DNA of 63,892 nt from positions 1 through 63,892 of the forward strand of contig NZ_AUDH01000019.1 of NCBI RefSeq assembly GCF_000425365.1, given 5' to 3'. Both the position numbers and the translations under genes were made by a program. This DNA comes from Rubritepida flocculans DSM 14296. Its GTDB lineage: Bacteria > Pseudomonadota > Alphaproteobacteria > Acetobacterales > Acetobacteraceae. The stretch's first letter is position 1. Each line of letters opens with the position of its first letter. The notes under the pieces were generated by a model. The model did not search any database. It saw only the letters and a program-made list of their open reading frames with translations, and was not told the origin of the DNA. Shown here in pieces: positions 34,127 to 42,249 of the stretch.

Positions 34127-34678
34127 TCAGTCCTTCCCGAATGTCTTGGCGCCCAGCACGCGCTGGCCGATCAGCGTGGCCGCGGGGCGATAGGTGTGGA
34201 AGGCGAGCTTCAGCGTGGCCTCCACCGTGGGCTCCACATCCTCGGCGCGGTCGGCGCGGTGCACCAGCGTGCCCATCGCCTCCAGCACCGTCTGCGTCGC
34301 CTGGCCCATGGGCACCTGCGCCGGGTTGAACTCGCCGAAATCGCCGCGCATGGTCACGATCATCGGCATCGGGCAGCGATGGATCGTCGCCAGCGAGAGC
34401 ATGTTGATGCAGTTCCCCACGCCGGAGGACTGCATGAGCAGCACGCCGCGCTGCCCGCCGAGCCAGGCGCCCTGCATCAGCGCGATTCCCTCCTCCTCGG
34501 TGGTCAGCGTCACCACGCGCAGGTCGTTGTCGGCCAGGCAGCGGCGGATCAGCCGCGCATGCCCCGCATCGGGCACCAGGGCCACCTGGCGGATTGAATG
34601 GCGCTTGAGCAGCGCGTAGATGCGGTCTGGCCAATCGGCCGCGGCATCGGGCGCGGTTTCCATCGCCTGGCGATCCAT
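34127..34678 (-). CDS. TPP-dependent decarboxylase alpha subunit (ComD-like)
   Basis: The 183-residue product is the pyrimidine-binding half of the split TPP enzyme. The catalytic Glu is in VTLTTEEEGIALMQGAWLGG, and LLMQSSGVGNCINMLS and MIVTMRGDFGEFNPAQVPMG match sulfopyruvate and phosphonopyruvate decarboxylases. I use the ATG at 34678 because GGAGG lies 6 bases before it. An ATG two codons earlier (34684) has GGAGG with no spacer, and longer frames run into the divergent eutB region. Only 61 bp separate it from eutB. Confidence 0.86.
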   Translation of the reverse strand: MDRQAMETAPDAAADWPDRIYALLKRHSIRQVALVPDAGHARLIRRCLADNDLRVVTLTTEEEGIALMQGAWLGGQRGVLLMQSSGVGNCINMLSLATIHRCPMPMIVTMRGDFGEFNPAQVPMGQATQTVLEAMGTLVHRADRAEDVEPTVEATLKLAFHTYRPAATLIGQRVLGAKTFGKD

Positions 34679-34739
34679 GGACATCCTCCGGTCGCGGGGG
34701 AGCATCCGTCCGGTCCCGGCATCTGTCCAGCGGGGGCGC

Positions 34740-36101
34740 ATGGCTTTCCGGCACAGCGTCGCAGGCACCACCTACGTTTTCGACGACCTGCGCACGCTGC
34801 TCGCGCGCGCCACCCCCTTCCGCTCGGGCGATGCGCTGGCCGGCGTGGCGGCTGCCAGCGCGGCCGAGCGCGTGGCCGCGCAGCGCGCGCTGGCCGATCT
34901 GCCGCTGCGGCATTTCCTGAACGAGGCCATCATCCCCTACGAGGCGGACGAGGTGACGCGCCTCATCCTCGATGGGCACGATCCGGCGGCCTTCGCGCCC
35001 ATCGCGCACCTCACCGTGGGCGGCTTCCGCGACTGGCTGCTCGCCGCGCCGCCCGAGGCGCTGCCGCCGATCCGCGCCGGGCTCACGCCCGAGATGGTGG
35101 CCGCCGTCTCCAAGATCATGCGCGTGGCGGATCTCGTCTCGGTCGCGGCGAAATGCCGCGTCGTCACGCGCTTCCGCAACACGATCGGGCTGCCGGGCAC
35201 GCTCTCCATCCGCCTGCAGCCCAACCACCCGACGGATGATCCGCGCGGCGTGGCGGCGGCGGTGCTGGATGGGCTGCTGCTCGGCGCGGGCGATGCGGTG
35301 ATCGGCGTGAATCCGGCCACCGACAATGTCGAGCAGGCGATGGCGCTGCTCGAGATGCTGGAGGCCGTGCGCGAGCGCTTCGCGATCCCGACCCAGAGCT
35401 GCGTGCTCTGCCACGTCACCACCAGCCTGCGCGTCATCGAGCGCGGCGCGCCGGTCGATCTCGTCTTCCAGTCCATCGGCGGCACGGAAGGCGTGAACCG
35501 CAGCTTCGGCGTGGATCTCGCCCTGCTGCGCGAGGCGCGCGAGGCCGCGCTCGCGCTGAAACGCGGCACGCTCGGCGAGAACGTGATGTATTTCGAGACC
35601 GGCCAGGGCAGCGCGCTCTCGGCCGAGGCGCATCACGGCGTGGACCAGCAGACGCTGGAGGCCCGCGCCTATGCCGTCGCGCGCGCCTTCGCCCCGCTGC
35701 TGGTGAACAGCGTGGTGGGCTTCATCGGCCCCGAATACCTCTTCGACGGCAAGCAGATCCTGCGCGCCGGGCTCGAGGACCATTTCTGCGGCAAGCTGCT
35801 CGGCCTGCCGATGGGCGTGGACGTCTGCTACACGAACCACGCGGAGGCGGACCAGGACGACATGGACGCGCTGCTGATCGCGCTGGCCGTGGCGGGCGTC
35901 ACCTACATCATGGGCGTGCCGGGGGCGGATGACGTGATGCTCGCCTACCAGTCGACGAGCTTCCATGACGGGCTCACGGCGCGGGCGCTGCTCGGCAAGA
36001 CGCCGGCGCCGGAGTTCGCGGCCTGGATGGAACGGATGGGGATCGGCGCAGGCGAGGCGATCCCGGAGCGCCTCTCGCCGGCGCTGATCGGCCTCGCATG
36101 A
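34740..36101 (+). CDS. eutB: Ethanolamine ammonia-lyase large subunit
   Basis: EutB with EutC is the adenosylcobalamin enzyme that turns ethanolamine into acetaldehyde and ammonia. The 453-residue product is of family length. Substrate ligands known for the E. coli enzyme seem to be kept: Arg and Gln in SIRLQPNHP, Asn in IGVNPATDNVEQA, Glu in YFETGQGSALSAEAHHG and Asp in VCYTNHAEADQDDMDAL. No eutA reactivase, eut shell genes or eutR regulator lie nearby, so this is the minimal form. It is coupled to eutC by ATGA. Confidence 0.95.
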   Translation: MAFRHSVAGTTYVFDDLRTLLARATPFRSGDALAGVAAASAAERVAAQRALADLPLRHFLNEAIIPYEADEVTRLILDGHDPAAFAPIAHLTVGGFRDWLLAAPPEALPPIRAGLTPEMVAAVSKIMRVADLVSVAAKCRVVTRFRNTIGLPGTLSIRLQPNHPTDDPRGVAAAVLDGLLLGAGDAVIGVNPATDNVEQAMALLEMLEAVRERFAIPTQSCVLCHVTTSLRVIERGAPVDLVFQSIGGTEGVNRSFGVDLALLREAREAALALKRGTLGENVMYFETGQGSALSAEAHHGVDQQTLEARAYAVARAFAPLLVNSVVGFIGPEYLFDGKQILRAGLEDHFCGKLLGLPMGVDVCYTNHAEADQDDMDALLIALAVAGVTYIMGVPGADDVMLAYQSTSFHDGLTARALLGKTPAPEFAAWMERMGIGAGEAIPERLSPALIGLA

Positions 36102-36796
36102 GCCTCACCCGCTGGGCCGACCTCCGCCGCTTCACCCCCGCCCGCGTCGGCCTCGGCCGTGCCGGCACGGGGCTGCCCACGGCCGCCCATCTCGACTTCC
36201 AGGAGGCGCACGCCGCGGCGCGCGACGCGGTGTGGTCCGAACTCCGCCCCGAGGCGCTCGGCCTCGACGCGCCCGTGGTGCAGAGCGCGGCGCGCGACCG
36301 GCGCGAATACCTGCTGCGCCCCGATCTCGGCCGGCGGCTCCGCGCGGAGGATGCGGCGCGGCTGCCGCGCACGGGCGGCGTGGTCGTCGTCGTGGCCGAC
36401 GGGCTTTGCGCCGCCGGCGTGCAGGCCCAGGCCGTGCCGCTGCTGCGCACCTTCGCCGCCCCCTGGCCCGTGGTGGTGGCGCTGCAGGCGCGCGTGGCGC
36501 TGGGCGACGCCATCGGCGAGGCCATGGGCGCCGAGGCGGTGGTGGTCATGATCGGCGAGCGCCCCGGCCTCTCCGCGCAGGACAGCCTGGGCCTCTACCT
36601 CACCTGGGCCCCTCGCCCCGGCCGCACCGACGCCGAGCGGAACTGCATCAGCAACATCCGCCCCGGCGGCCTCACGCATGCGGAGGCGGCGGCGAAGCTG
36701 CATTGGCTGCTCGGCGCGGCGCGCGCGCTGGGCGCGACCGGCGTGGCGCTGAAGGACGAGATGCCGGCGCTTCCGTCGCTGGAGGGCAAGGGATAG
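36098..36796 (+). CDS. eutC: Ethanolamine ammonia-lyase small subunit
   Basis: The 232-residue EutC binds most of the adenosylcobalamin cofactor. It begins with the usual short N-terminal segment, then RVGLGRAGTGLPTAAHLDFQ, VVVVADGLCAAGVQAQ, and the C-terminal VVVMIGERPGLSAQDSLGLY and RNCISNIRPGGLTHAEAAAKL, all family signatures. It overlaps eutB by four bases. A Bug-type binding protein gene follows 28 bp later and could capture the substrate of this pathway. Confidence 0.95.
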   Translation: MSLTRWADLRRFTPARVGLGRAGTGLPTAAHLDFQEAHAAARDAVWSELRPEALGLDAPVVQSAARDRREYLLRPDLGRRLRAEDAARLPRTGGVVVVVADGLCAAGVQAQAVPLLRTFAAPWPVVVALQARVALGDAIGEAMGAEAVVVMIGERPGLSAQDSLGLYLTWAPRPGRTDAERNCISNIRPGGLTHAEAAAKLHWLLGAARALGATGVALKDEMPALPSLEGKG

Positions 36797-36824
36797 CCTG
36801 CCCCGAAACACGGGGAGGAAGGCC

Positions 36825-37769
36825 ATGCCCATGCTGCGCGTTCTCTGCGCCCTCGCGGCGCTTCTCGCACCGCCCTGGGCGGCGGCGCAGGAGTATCCCA
36901 CGCGGCCCGTCCAGCTCGTCATCCCCTTCCCGCCCGGCGGCAACACGGACCTGATGGCCCGCGCGCTCCAGGCCGAGCTCGCGCGCGCGCTCGGCGGCAC
37001 GGTGGTGGCGGTGAACCGCGGCGGCGCGGCGGGCGCCATCGGCAACGCCGAGGTGTTCCGCGCCCGGCCGGACGGCTACACCATCGGCCTCTCGCCCAAC
37101 AACGCCATCACCACCCAGCCGCACCTGCAGAGCACGGCCTACACGGCCGAGGGCTTCCGCTACCTCTGCCTCGTCTACGACAACCCGCAGGTGGTGATCC
37201 TCGGCCGCAACGCGCCCTTCCGCGACTTCGCGGGCATGATCGCCCACGCGCGCACGGGGCGCGAGGCGCTGGTCTATGGCGCGCCCGGGCTCGGCAGCAC
37301 GCAGCACATCCTGATGGCGCAGCTTCTGCGCGCGGCGGGCGTGAGCGGCCTGTTCGTGCCCTACACCGGCGCGGGGCCCATGGCCCAGGCGGCGCTGGCG
37401 GGCGACATCATGGCCTTCGTCGAGGCCGCGACCATCCCGGCCTCCACGGGGCTCGGCGTGCTCGCGGTGCTCGATCGCCAGCGCATGCCCTCCCTGCCCG
37501 ATGTGCCGAGCATCGCCGAGCTCGGCATCCCCATGCGCGGCACGACCTATGGCGGCCTCCTCGCGCCGGCCGATCTGCCCGACGCCATCGCCGCCCGGCT
37601 GGAGCGCGCCTGCGAGCGGGCGGTGGCCAGCGAGGGCTTCCGCAGCGCCGCCGAGCGGCTGAACGCCGTGCCGAGCTTCGCCCCCGGCGCCGAGTTCCGC
37701 GCGCGCTTCCTGGGCGAGAGCCAGGCGAACCGCGCGCTGCTCGAAGACCTGGGCATCCGCCGCCAGTGA
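36825..37769 (+). CDS. Tripartite tricarboxylate transporter (Bug family) substrate-binding protein
   Basis: This 314-residue periplasmic protein has a signal peptide ending near AAAQ (about 22), then the Bug signatures EYPTRPVQLVIPFPPGGNTD and GGAAGAIGNAEVFRARPDGYTI. The ligand-binding loops follow the family pattern. No TctA/TctB membrane subunits are nearby; orphan Bug proteins are common in Betaproteobacteria and Acetobacteraceae. It sits 28 bp after eutC and shares its stop with the start of arfB (TGATG), so it is probably transcribed with eutBC. Ligand is unknown. The start could be the Met two codons later. Confidence 0.9.
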   Translation: MPMLRVLCALAALLAPPWAAAQEYPTRPVQLVIPFPPGGNTDLMARALQAELARALGGTVVAVNRGGAAGAIGNAEVFRARPDGYTIGLSPNNAITTQPHLQSTAYTAEGFRYLCLVYDNPQVVILGRNAPFRDFAGMIAHARTGREALVYGAPGLGSTQHILMAQLLRAAGVSGLFVPYTGAGPMAQAALAGDIMAFVEAATIPASTGLGVLAVLDRQRMPSLPDVPSIAELGIPMRGTTYGGLLAPADLPDAIAARLERACERAVASEGFRSAAERLNAVPSFAPGAEFRARFLGESQANRALLEDLGIRRQ

Positions 37770-38173
37770 TGCTCGCGCCCGACCCCGCGCTGATCGAGGA
37801 GGGCTTCCTGCGCGCCTCGGGCCCGGGCGGGCAGAACGTGAACAAGCTGGAGACCGCGGTGCAGCTCCGCTGGCACGCGGCGCAGGACGCGCTGCCCGAG
37901 GATGTGCTGAAGCGCCTGGCCGCCCTGGCGGGGCGGCGCATGACGAAGCAGGGCGTGCTCGTCATCACCGCCCAGCGCCACCGCACGCGCGAGCGCAACC
38001 GCGAGGAGGCGATGGCCCGGCTGCTCGCCCTGCTGGCCGAGGCCGCCGCGCCGCCGCCCCCGCCGCGCCGCCCGACCAGGCCCGGGCGCGCCGCGCGCGA
38101 GCGGCGGCTGGAGGGAAAGGCCGCCCGCGCCGCCACCAAGAAGCTGCGCGGGCGGATCAATCCCGAGTCATGA
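37769..38173 (+). CDS. arfB: Alternative ribosome-rescue factor ArfB (peptidyl-tRNA hydrolase)
   Basis: ArfB frees ribosomes stalled at the end of broken mRNAs. The 134-residue protein has the release-factor-like GGQ motif (20-22) in RASGPGGQNVNKLETAVQL, and a C-terminal basic tail (about 100-130, rich in Arg and Lys) that enters the empty mRNA channel. Length matches the family. The ATG at 37769 overlaps the preceding stop (TGATG); a GTG one codon earlier is the alternative start. Confidence 0.95.
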   Translation: MLAPDPALIEEGFLRASGPGGQNVNKLETAVQLRWHAAQDALPEDVLKRLAALAGRRMTKQGVLVITAQRHRTRERNREEAMARLLALLAEAAAPPPPPRRPTRPGRAARERRLEGKAARAATKKLRGRINPES

Positions 38174-38230
38174 CCTATGCTTCACCATGGGCACACGGGC
38201 GGGTGAAGCCCCGCGCGGCATCTCTTCGCC

Positions 38231-38494
38231 ATGCACGCGCTGATCGCCTTGCCCGTCGCCTGGCTGATGGCCACGCCGGCCCAGGCGGGGGGCGTCGCCC
38301 GCATCACGACCGAAAGCGCCGAGTATTGCGAGGAGCTGGCCGCACGGCTCTCCGGGCTGCCCAAGGCCGAGGATCCGATCCCCCGCGCCCTGGGCGAGGA
38401 GGGGCGGCGGCTCTGCGCCAGCGGCCATGTGCGCAGCGGCATCGCCCGGCTGCGGCGGGCCATCCGCGCCGCGCAGACCCCGAACCAGGGATAG
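38231..38494 (+). CDS. Small secreted protein of unknown function
   Basis: I do not recognise a family. The 87-residue product has a signal peptide (MHALIALPVAWLMATPAQAG, cleavage about 19). The mature part of about 68 residues contains two Cys (YCEEL and RLCASG) that could form a disulfide in the periplasm, and it is predicted to be mostly helical. The gap to the MFS gene is 15 bp, and the gene follows arfB by 57 bp. The compact signal peptide, the paired Cys and the position support a real gene. Confidence 0.6.
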   Translation: MHALIALPVAWLMATPAQAGGVARITTESAEYCEELAARLSGLPKAEDPIPRALGEEGRRLCASGHVRSGIARLRRAIRAAQTPNQG

Positions 38495-38509
38495 CCCCGC
38501 CCCCCGCCC

Positions 38510-39637
38510 ATGCGCGCTGACGCGGCCGTGGCGCTGGCCGGCGCGGCCTGCACGGCGGTGGGCATCGGGCTCGCGCGCTTCGCCTTCGTGCCGCTGTTTC
38601 CCGCGCTGGTCGAGGCCGGCTGGGTGACGGGGGCGCAGGCCGGGCTGCTCGGCGCGGCGGCGCTGGCCGGCTACATCGCGGGCGCGCTGCTGGCGCAGCC
38701 GCTGGGGCGGGCGCTGGGCACGCGCGGGGCGCTGGGTGCGGGCTTCGCGGCGGTGCTGGCCGCGCTGGCGCTCAGCGCCGCGCCGCTCGGCTTCCTCTGG
38801 CTGCTGGCCTGGCGGCTGCTCGCCGGGGTGGCCGGCGGGGTGCTGATGTCGCTGGCCGGGCCCGCCGTGCAGCGGGCGGTGCGGCCGGAGGCGCGCGGGC
38901 GCGCGGCGGGGGTGGTCGTCTCCGGCGTGGGGGCGGGGATCGCGCTGGGCGCGCTGGCGCTGCCGCCCCTGCTGCGGCTCGGTCCGGCCGCCGGATGGCT
39001 TGGCCTGGCGGTGCTGGTGGCGACGCTCTGGGCGCTGGCGGCGCGCCGCCTGCCGGCCGATGCGGGGGGCGGGCCGCCGCGCGGGGCGCCGCCCCTGATG
39101 CCCTGGCTGCTGCTCTCCTACAGCCTCTCGGGCGCGGGGATGGTGCCGCACATGGTCTATCTTTCGGACCTCGCGGCGCGCGGGCTGGGGCTCGGGCTGC
39201 TCGCGGGCAGCCTGATCTGGCTCCTGTTCGGCGCGGGCGCGCTGCTGGGCACCCTCACCGGCGGGCGCGTGGCCGACCGGCTGGGAGGGGCGCGGGCCAC
39301 GCGGATCTGGCTCGGCGTGCAGGTGCTGGCCGTGGCGGCGGTGCTGACCGGCGACGCGGCGCTGCTGCTGCCCGGCGCGGCGCTGGGGGGCTTCGCCGGG
39401 GTGGGGGTTACGGCGGTGACGCTGGCCTGGGCGCGCGAGGCGGCGGGCGAGGCCGCCGGCGCGCTCTGGGTGCGCTGCACCATCGGCTACTCGATCGGGC
39501 AGGCGGGGGCGGCCTTCGCCCTCGCGCCGCTCTTCGGCGCGACGGGCGAGAGCCACGCGGCGGTCTTCGCGGCCGGGCTCGCATTGTCGCTCGGCGCGCT
39601 GCTGGCCGCTATGCCGGGAAGGTCCCGTCCATCTTGA
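38510..39637 (+). CDS. MFS transporter, YbfB/YjiJ family
   Basis: The 375-residue protein has about 12 hydrophobic segments. It starts with GIGLARFAFVPLFPALVEAGWV and YIAGALLAQPLGRALGTRGAL, the pattern of the YbfB/YjiJ group of major facilitator transporters, which are putative exporters of unknown substrate. The final 29 bases overlap the 3' end of folC, which is convergent, so there is no terminator between them. It may be transcribed with the small secreted protein gene. Confidence 0.87.
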   Translation: MRADAAVALAGAACTAVGIGLARFAFVPLFPALVEAGWVTGAQAGLLGAAALAGYIAGALLAQPLGRALGTRGALGAGFAAVLAALALSAAPLGFLWLLAWRLLAGVAGGVLMSLAGPAVQRAVRPEARGRAAGVVVSGVGAGIALGALALPPLLRLGPAAGWLGLAVLVATLWALAARRLPADAGGGPPRGAPPLMPWLLLSYSLSGAGMVPHMVYLSDLAARGLGLGLLAGSLIWLLFGAGALLGTLTGGRVADRLGGARATRIWLGVQVLAVAAVLTGDAALLLPGAALGGFAGVGVTAVTLAWAREAAGEAAGALWVRCTIGYSIGQAGAAFALAPLFGATGESHAAVFAAGLALSLGALLAAMPGRSRPS

Positions 39638-40910
39638 GCACCTCGCCCGCCAGGTAGAGGCTTCCGCAGACCAGGATGCGCCCCGGCGCCTCCTGCGCGA
39701 GGATTCGCGGCAGGGCGGTGGCGAGATCGGGCCCCGGCCGGGCCGCCCCGCCGCTGGCCGCCACGATGTCCTGCACGCCCATGCCGAGGTGCTGTCCCTC
39801 CTCGCGGATGGCGGTCAGCGTGGTGGCGAGGGGGATGAGCGGCGCGAGGAAGCCCGCGGCCGTCTTGCCCTGCTTCATGCCGACGATGAGGTGCAGCGGC
39901 CGGTCGCGCCATTCGGCCAGCGTCGCCGCCAGCGCCTTGCCCGCCCCCTCGTTGTGCCCGCCATCGAGCCAGAGCTCCCAGGGGGCGGGCGGCGCGAGGC
40001 GCCCGTGCAGGCGCTGCAGCCGCGCCGGCCAGACCGCCCCCGCCACCCCGCGCCGGATCGCCTCCTCGCTCAGCCAGGGCGGGTTCCAGGCGCGCAGCGC
40101 GGCGATGGCGATGCCGGCGTTGTCGGGCTGATGCGCCCCGGGCAGGCCGGGCGGCGGCAGGGCGATGGCCCCGCGCGCGTCGCGGAAGACGCCGCCCTCC
40201 ACCTCCCATTCCCGCCCGCGCGCGAGCAGCGGCGCGCCGAGCTCCGCCGCGCGCGCGGCGATCACGGCCAGCGCCTCGGGCCGCTGCGCGCCGGTGGCGC
40301 AGGGCACGCCGGGCTTGAGGATGCCCGCCTTCTCGAAGGCGATCTTCGCCAGGCTGTCGCCCAGGAACTCCATGTGGTCCATGGAGATGCTGGTGATCGC
40401 GGTGGCCGCAGGCCGCGCGATCACGTTCGTCGCGTCGAAGCGCCCGCCGAGGCCCACCTCCAGCACCAGCACATCGGCCGGCACGCGGCTGAACAGCAGC
40501 AGCGCGACGGCGGTGGTGATCTCGAAGACGGTGATGGGCGCGCCGGCGTTCACCCGCTCCACCTCCGCGAGCGCGTCCGTCAGCGCGTCGTCGGAGACGA
40601 GCTCGCCCGCCAGGCGGATGCGCTCGTGGAAGCGCACGAGATGGGGCGAGGTATAGACATGCGCCCGCCGCCCAGCCGCCTCGCAGATCGCGCGCAGGAA
40701 GGCGCAGGTGCTGCCCTTGCCGTTGGTGCCCGCCACATGCAGCACCGGCGGCAGGCGGCGCTCGGGGTGGCCGAGCTTCGCCAGCAGCGCCTCCATCCGC
40801 CCGAGGCTGAGGTCGATGAGCTTGGGGTGCAGCGCGTGCAGCCGCTCGATCAGCGGCTCGGCGCGCGAGGCGTGCGCGCGGGGGGGCCGCGCGCCGGGAT
40901 CGGTGCTCAC
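39609..40910 (-). CDS. folC: Bifunctional dihydrofolate/folylpolyglutamate synthase
   Basis: FolC adds glutamate to dihydropteroate and folates. The 433-residue product has the N-terminal ATPase domain with P-loop [30 protein letters not shown], and [14 protein letters not shown], and a C-terminal domain with [14 protein letters not shown] (the usual Asp-Gly-Ala-His motif reads DGGH here). The GTG start overlaps the accD stop (GTGA), the usual accD-folC order in proteobacteria. Its 3' end overlaps the convergent MFS gene by 29 bases. Confidence 0.94.
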   Translation of the reverse strand: MSTDPGARPPRAHASRAEPLIERLHALHPKLIDLSLGRMEALLAKLGHPERRLPPVLHVAGTNGKGSTCAFLRAICEAAGRRAHVYTSPHLVRFHERIRLAGELVSDDALTDALAEVERVNAGAPITVFEITTAVALLLFSRVPADVLVLEVGLGGRFDATNVIARPAATAITSISMDHMEFLGDSLAKIAFEKAGILKPGVPCATGAQRPEALAVIAARAAELGAPLLARGREWEVEGGVFRDARGAIALPPPGLPGAHQPDNAGIAIAALRAWNPPWLSEEAIRRGVAGAVWPARLQRLHGRLAPPAPWELWLDGGHNEGAGKALAATLAEWRDRPLHLIVGMKQGKTAAGFLAPLIPLATTLTAIREEGQHLGMGVQDIVAASGGAARPGPDLATALPRILAQEAPGRILVCGSLYLAGEVLKMDGTFPA

Positions 40911-41782
40911 GCGGCGGCCGGGGCTCCGGGCCGGCGCTCGGCGTGCAGCAGGCGGATGAGCCGCGCCAGCGTCGCGCGCATCTCGCCCCGCTTCACCACC
41001 ATGTCGAGGATGCCGTGGCGCAGCAGATACTCCGCGCGCTGGAAGCCCTCGGGCAGCTTCTCGCGCACCGTCTGCTCGATGACGCGCGCGCCGGCGAAGC
41101 CGATGAGCGCGCCCGGCTCGGCGATATGGATGTCGCCCAGCATGGCGAAGCTGGCGGTGACGCCGCCCGTGGTGGGGTCGCAGAGCACGACGATGAAGGG
41201 CAGCCCCGCATCCTTCACCATCTGCGTGGCGATGACGGTGCGCGGCATCTGCATGAGGCTGATCGCGCCCTCCTGCATCCGCGCGCCGCCCGAGCTCGCG
41301 AAGACGATCAGCGGCGCGTCCTGCAGCACGGCGAGCCGCGCGGCGGTGACCAGCGCCTCGCCCACGCCCGCCCCCATGGAGCCGCCCATGAAGGCGAACT
41401 CGAAGGCCGCCATCACCGCGCGCTCGCCCTCGATCTTCCCGTGGCCGACCAGCACCGCGTCCTCCATGCCGGACTTGGCCTGCGCCTCCTTCAGCCGCTC
41501 GGCGTAGCGGCGCTGGTCCTTGAACTTCAGGGGGTCGAGCGGAACCTTCGGCAGCTCGGCGCGCTGCCAGCCCTCGTCGAAGGTGGCGTCCAGCCGCTGC
41601 CGCGCGCCGAGCCGCATGTGGTGGCCGCAATGCGGGCAGACGCGGAGATTCGCCTCCAGATCGTTCTGGAAGATCATCTTCTCGCAGGAGGGGCACTTGT
41701 GCCAGAGATTGTCCGGCACCTCCCGCGCTCCGCCGAAGAGCGTCTTGATCTTGGGCAGGGCCCACTCGCTGATCCAGTTCAT
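40907..41782 (-). CDS. accD: Acetyl-CoA carboxylase carboxyltransferase subunit beta
   Basis: AccD with AccA moves the carboxyl group from biotin to acetyl-CoA, starting fatty acid synthesis. The 291-residue protein has the N-terminal zinc ribbon with Cys30, Cys33, Cys49 and Cys52 (KCPSCEK and VCPHCGHH), then the crotonase-like domain with [29 protein letters not shown] and [18 protein letters not shown]. In many alphaproteobacteria trpA lies just upstream; here the upstream stretch holds a decayed Bug gene instead. Confidence 0.96.
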   Translation of the reverse strand: MNWISEWALPKIKTLFGGAREVPDNLWHKCPSCEKMIFQNDLEANLRVCPHCGHHMRLGARQRLDATFDEGWQRAELPKVPLDPLKFKDQRRYAERLKEAQAKSGMEDAVLVGHGKIEGERAVMAAFEFAFMGGSMGAGVGEALVTAARLAVLQDAPLIVFASSGGARMQEGAISLMQMPRTVIATQMVKDAGLPFIVVLCDPTTGGVTASFAMLGDIHIAEPGALIGFAGARVIEQTVREKLPEGFQRAEYLLRHGILDMVVKRGEMRATLARLIRLLHAERRPGAPAAA

Positions 41783-41949
41783 GAGTCTTTTCGTGCCCTC
41801 AAGCGCCCGGCGCGCGCCTTCGCGCGCTTGGGCTTCGCGCCGCCTCGCGGGTGCCGGGCCGGGAAGTGGGGCCGGGCGCGCCGGCCGCGGGTGCGGCCGG
41901 ATGCTCCATGGGCGGCGCGGGTGGGGAATGGGGCGCTTGCCGGGCGGGG
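41783..41949 (-). promoter_or_regulatory. accD upstream region with GC hairpin
   Basis: This 167-bp stretch upstream of accD has no coding signature. It includes an inverted repeat, GCGCGC (41812-41817), loop CTTC, GCGCGC (41822-41827), flanked by AAGCGC (41801-41806) which can also pair with GCGCTT (41824-41829). It would lie in the 5' untranslated RNA of accD, about 30 bases from the start codon, and could affect translation. No promoter hexamers are obvious. Confidence 0.35.
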
Positions 41950-42180
41950 TCAAGCGGTGCGGCGCTGCTCCTCGACGCGCAGCTTCCTCGCGCGGATCAC
42001 GCCGGCCCACTTCTCTCCCTCGGCGCGGAGGAAGGCCTCGGCGCGCTCCGCCGTCGTCCCCTCGGCGAGAAAGCCGAATTCCTGGATGCGGGCCTGCGCG
42101 TCGGGCGGCTCCGCGAAGCGCGCCCCCGACCCTGCCACCCGCCCCTGGGCAGCGGCGAGGGGCAGGGACGACCTCCTGGT
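41950..42180 (-). pseudogene. Remnant of a Bug-family substrate-binding protein gene (C-terminal end only)
   Basis: Read on the minus strand, the last 60 codons give [20 protein letters not shown] followed by [20 protein letters not shown] and an Arg-rich end. This matches the C-terminus of Bug/TctC binding proteins, where a final helix carries the E-x-x-KWAxVI pattern. No start codon, signal peptide or N-terminal domain can be found; the region above about 42130 is unrelated and then reaches the PBP gene. It is a truncated gene left by a deletion or rearrangement. The intact Bug gene at 36825-37769 is a possible relative. Confidence 0.65.
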
Positions 42181-42249
42181 GAACGCCCCGTCGCTTGTGT
42201 GCGATGAGCGCCCGGTGCAAGCGCCCGATTCGCCTGCTATAGCGCCTTC

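Noticed and set aside
34679-34739. Possible cobalamin riboswitch ahead of eutB
   Set aside because: The gap is only 61 bp and lacks a B12-box-like element.
41851-42207. Plus-strand open frame in the gap before the PBP gene
   Set aside because: The translation is low-complexity Arg/Pro/Gly, while the opposite strand shows a clear Bug C-terminus.
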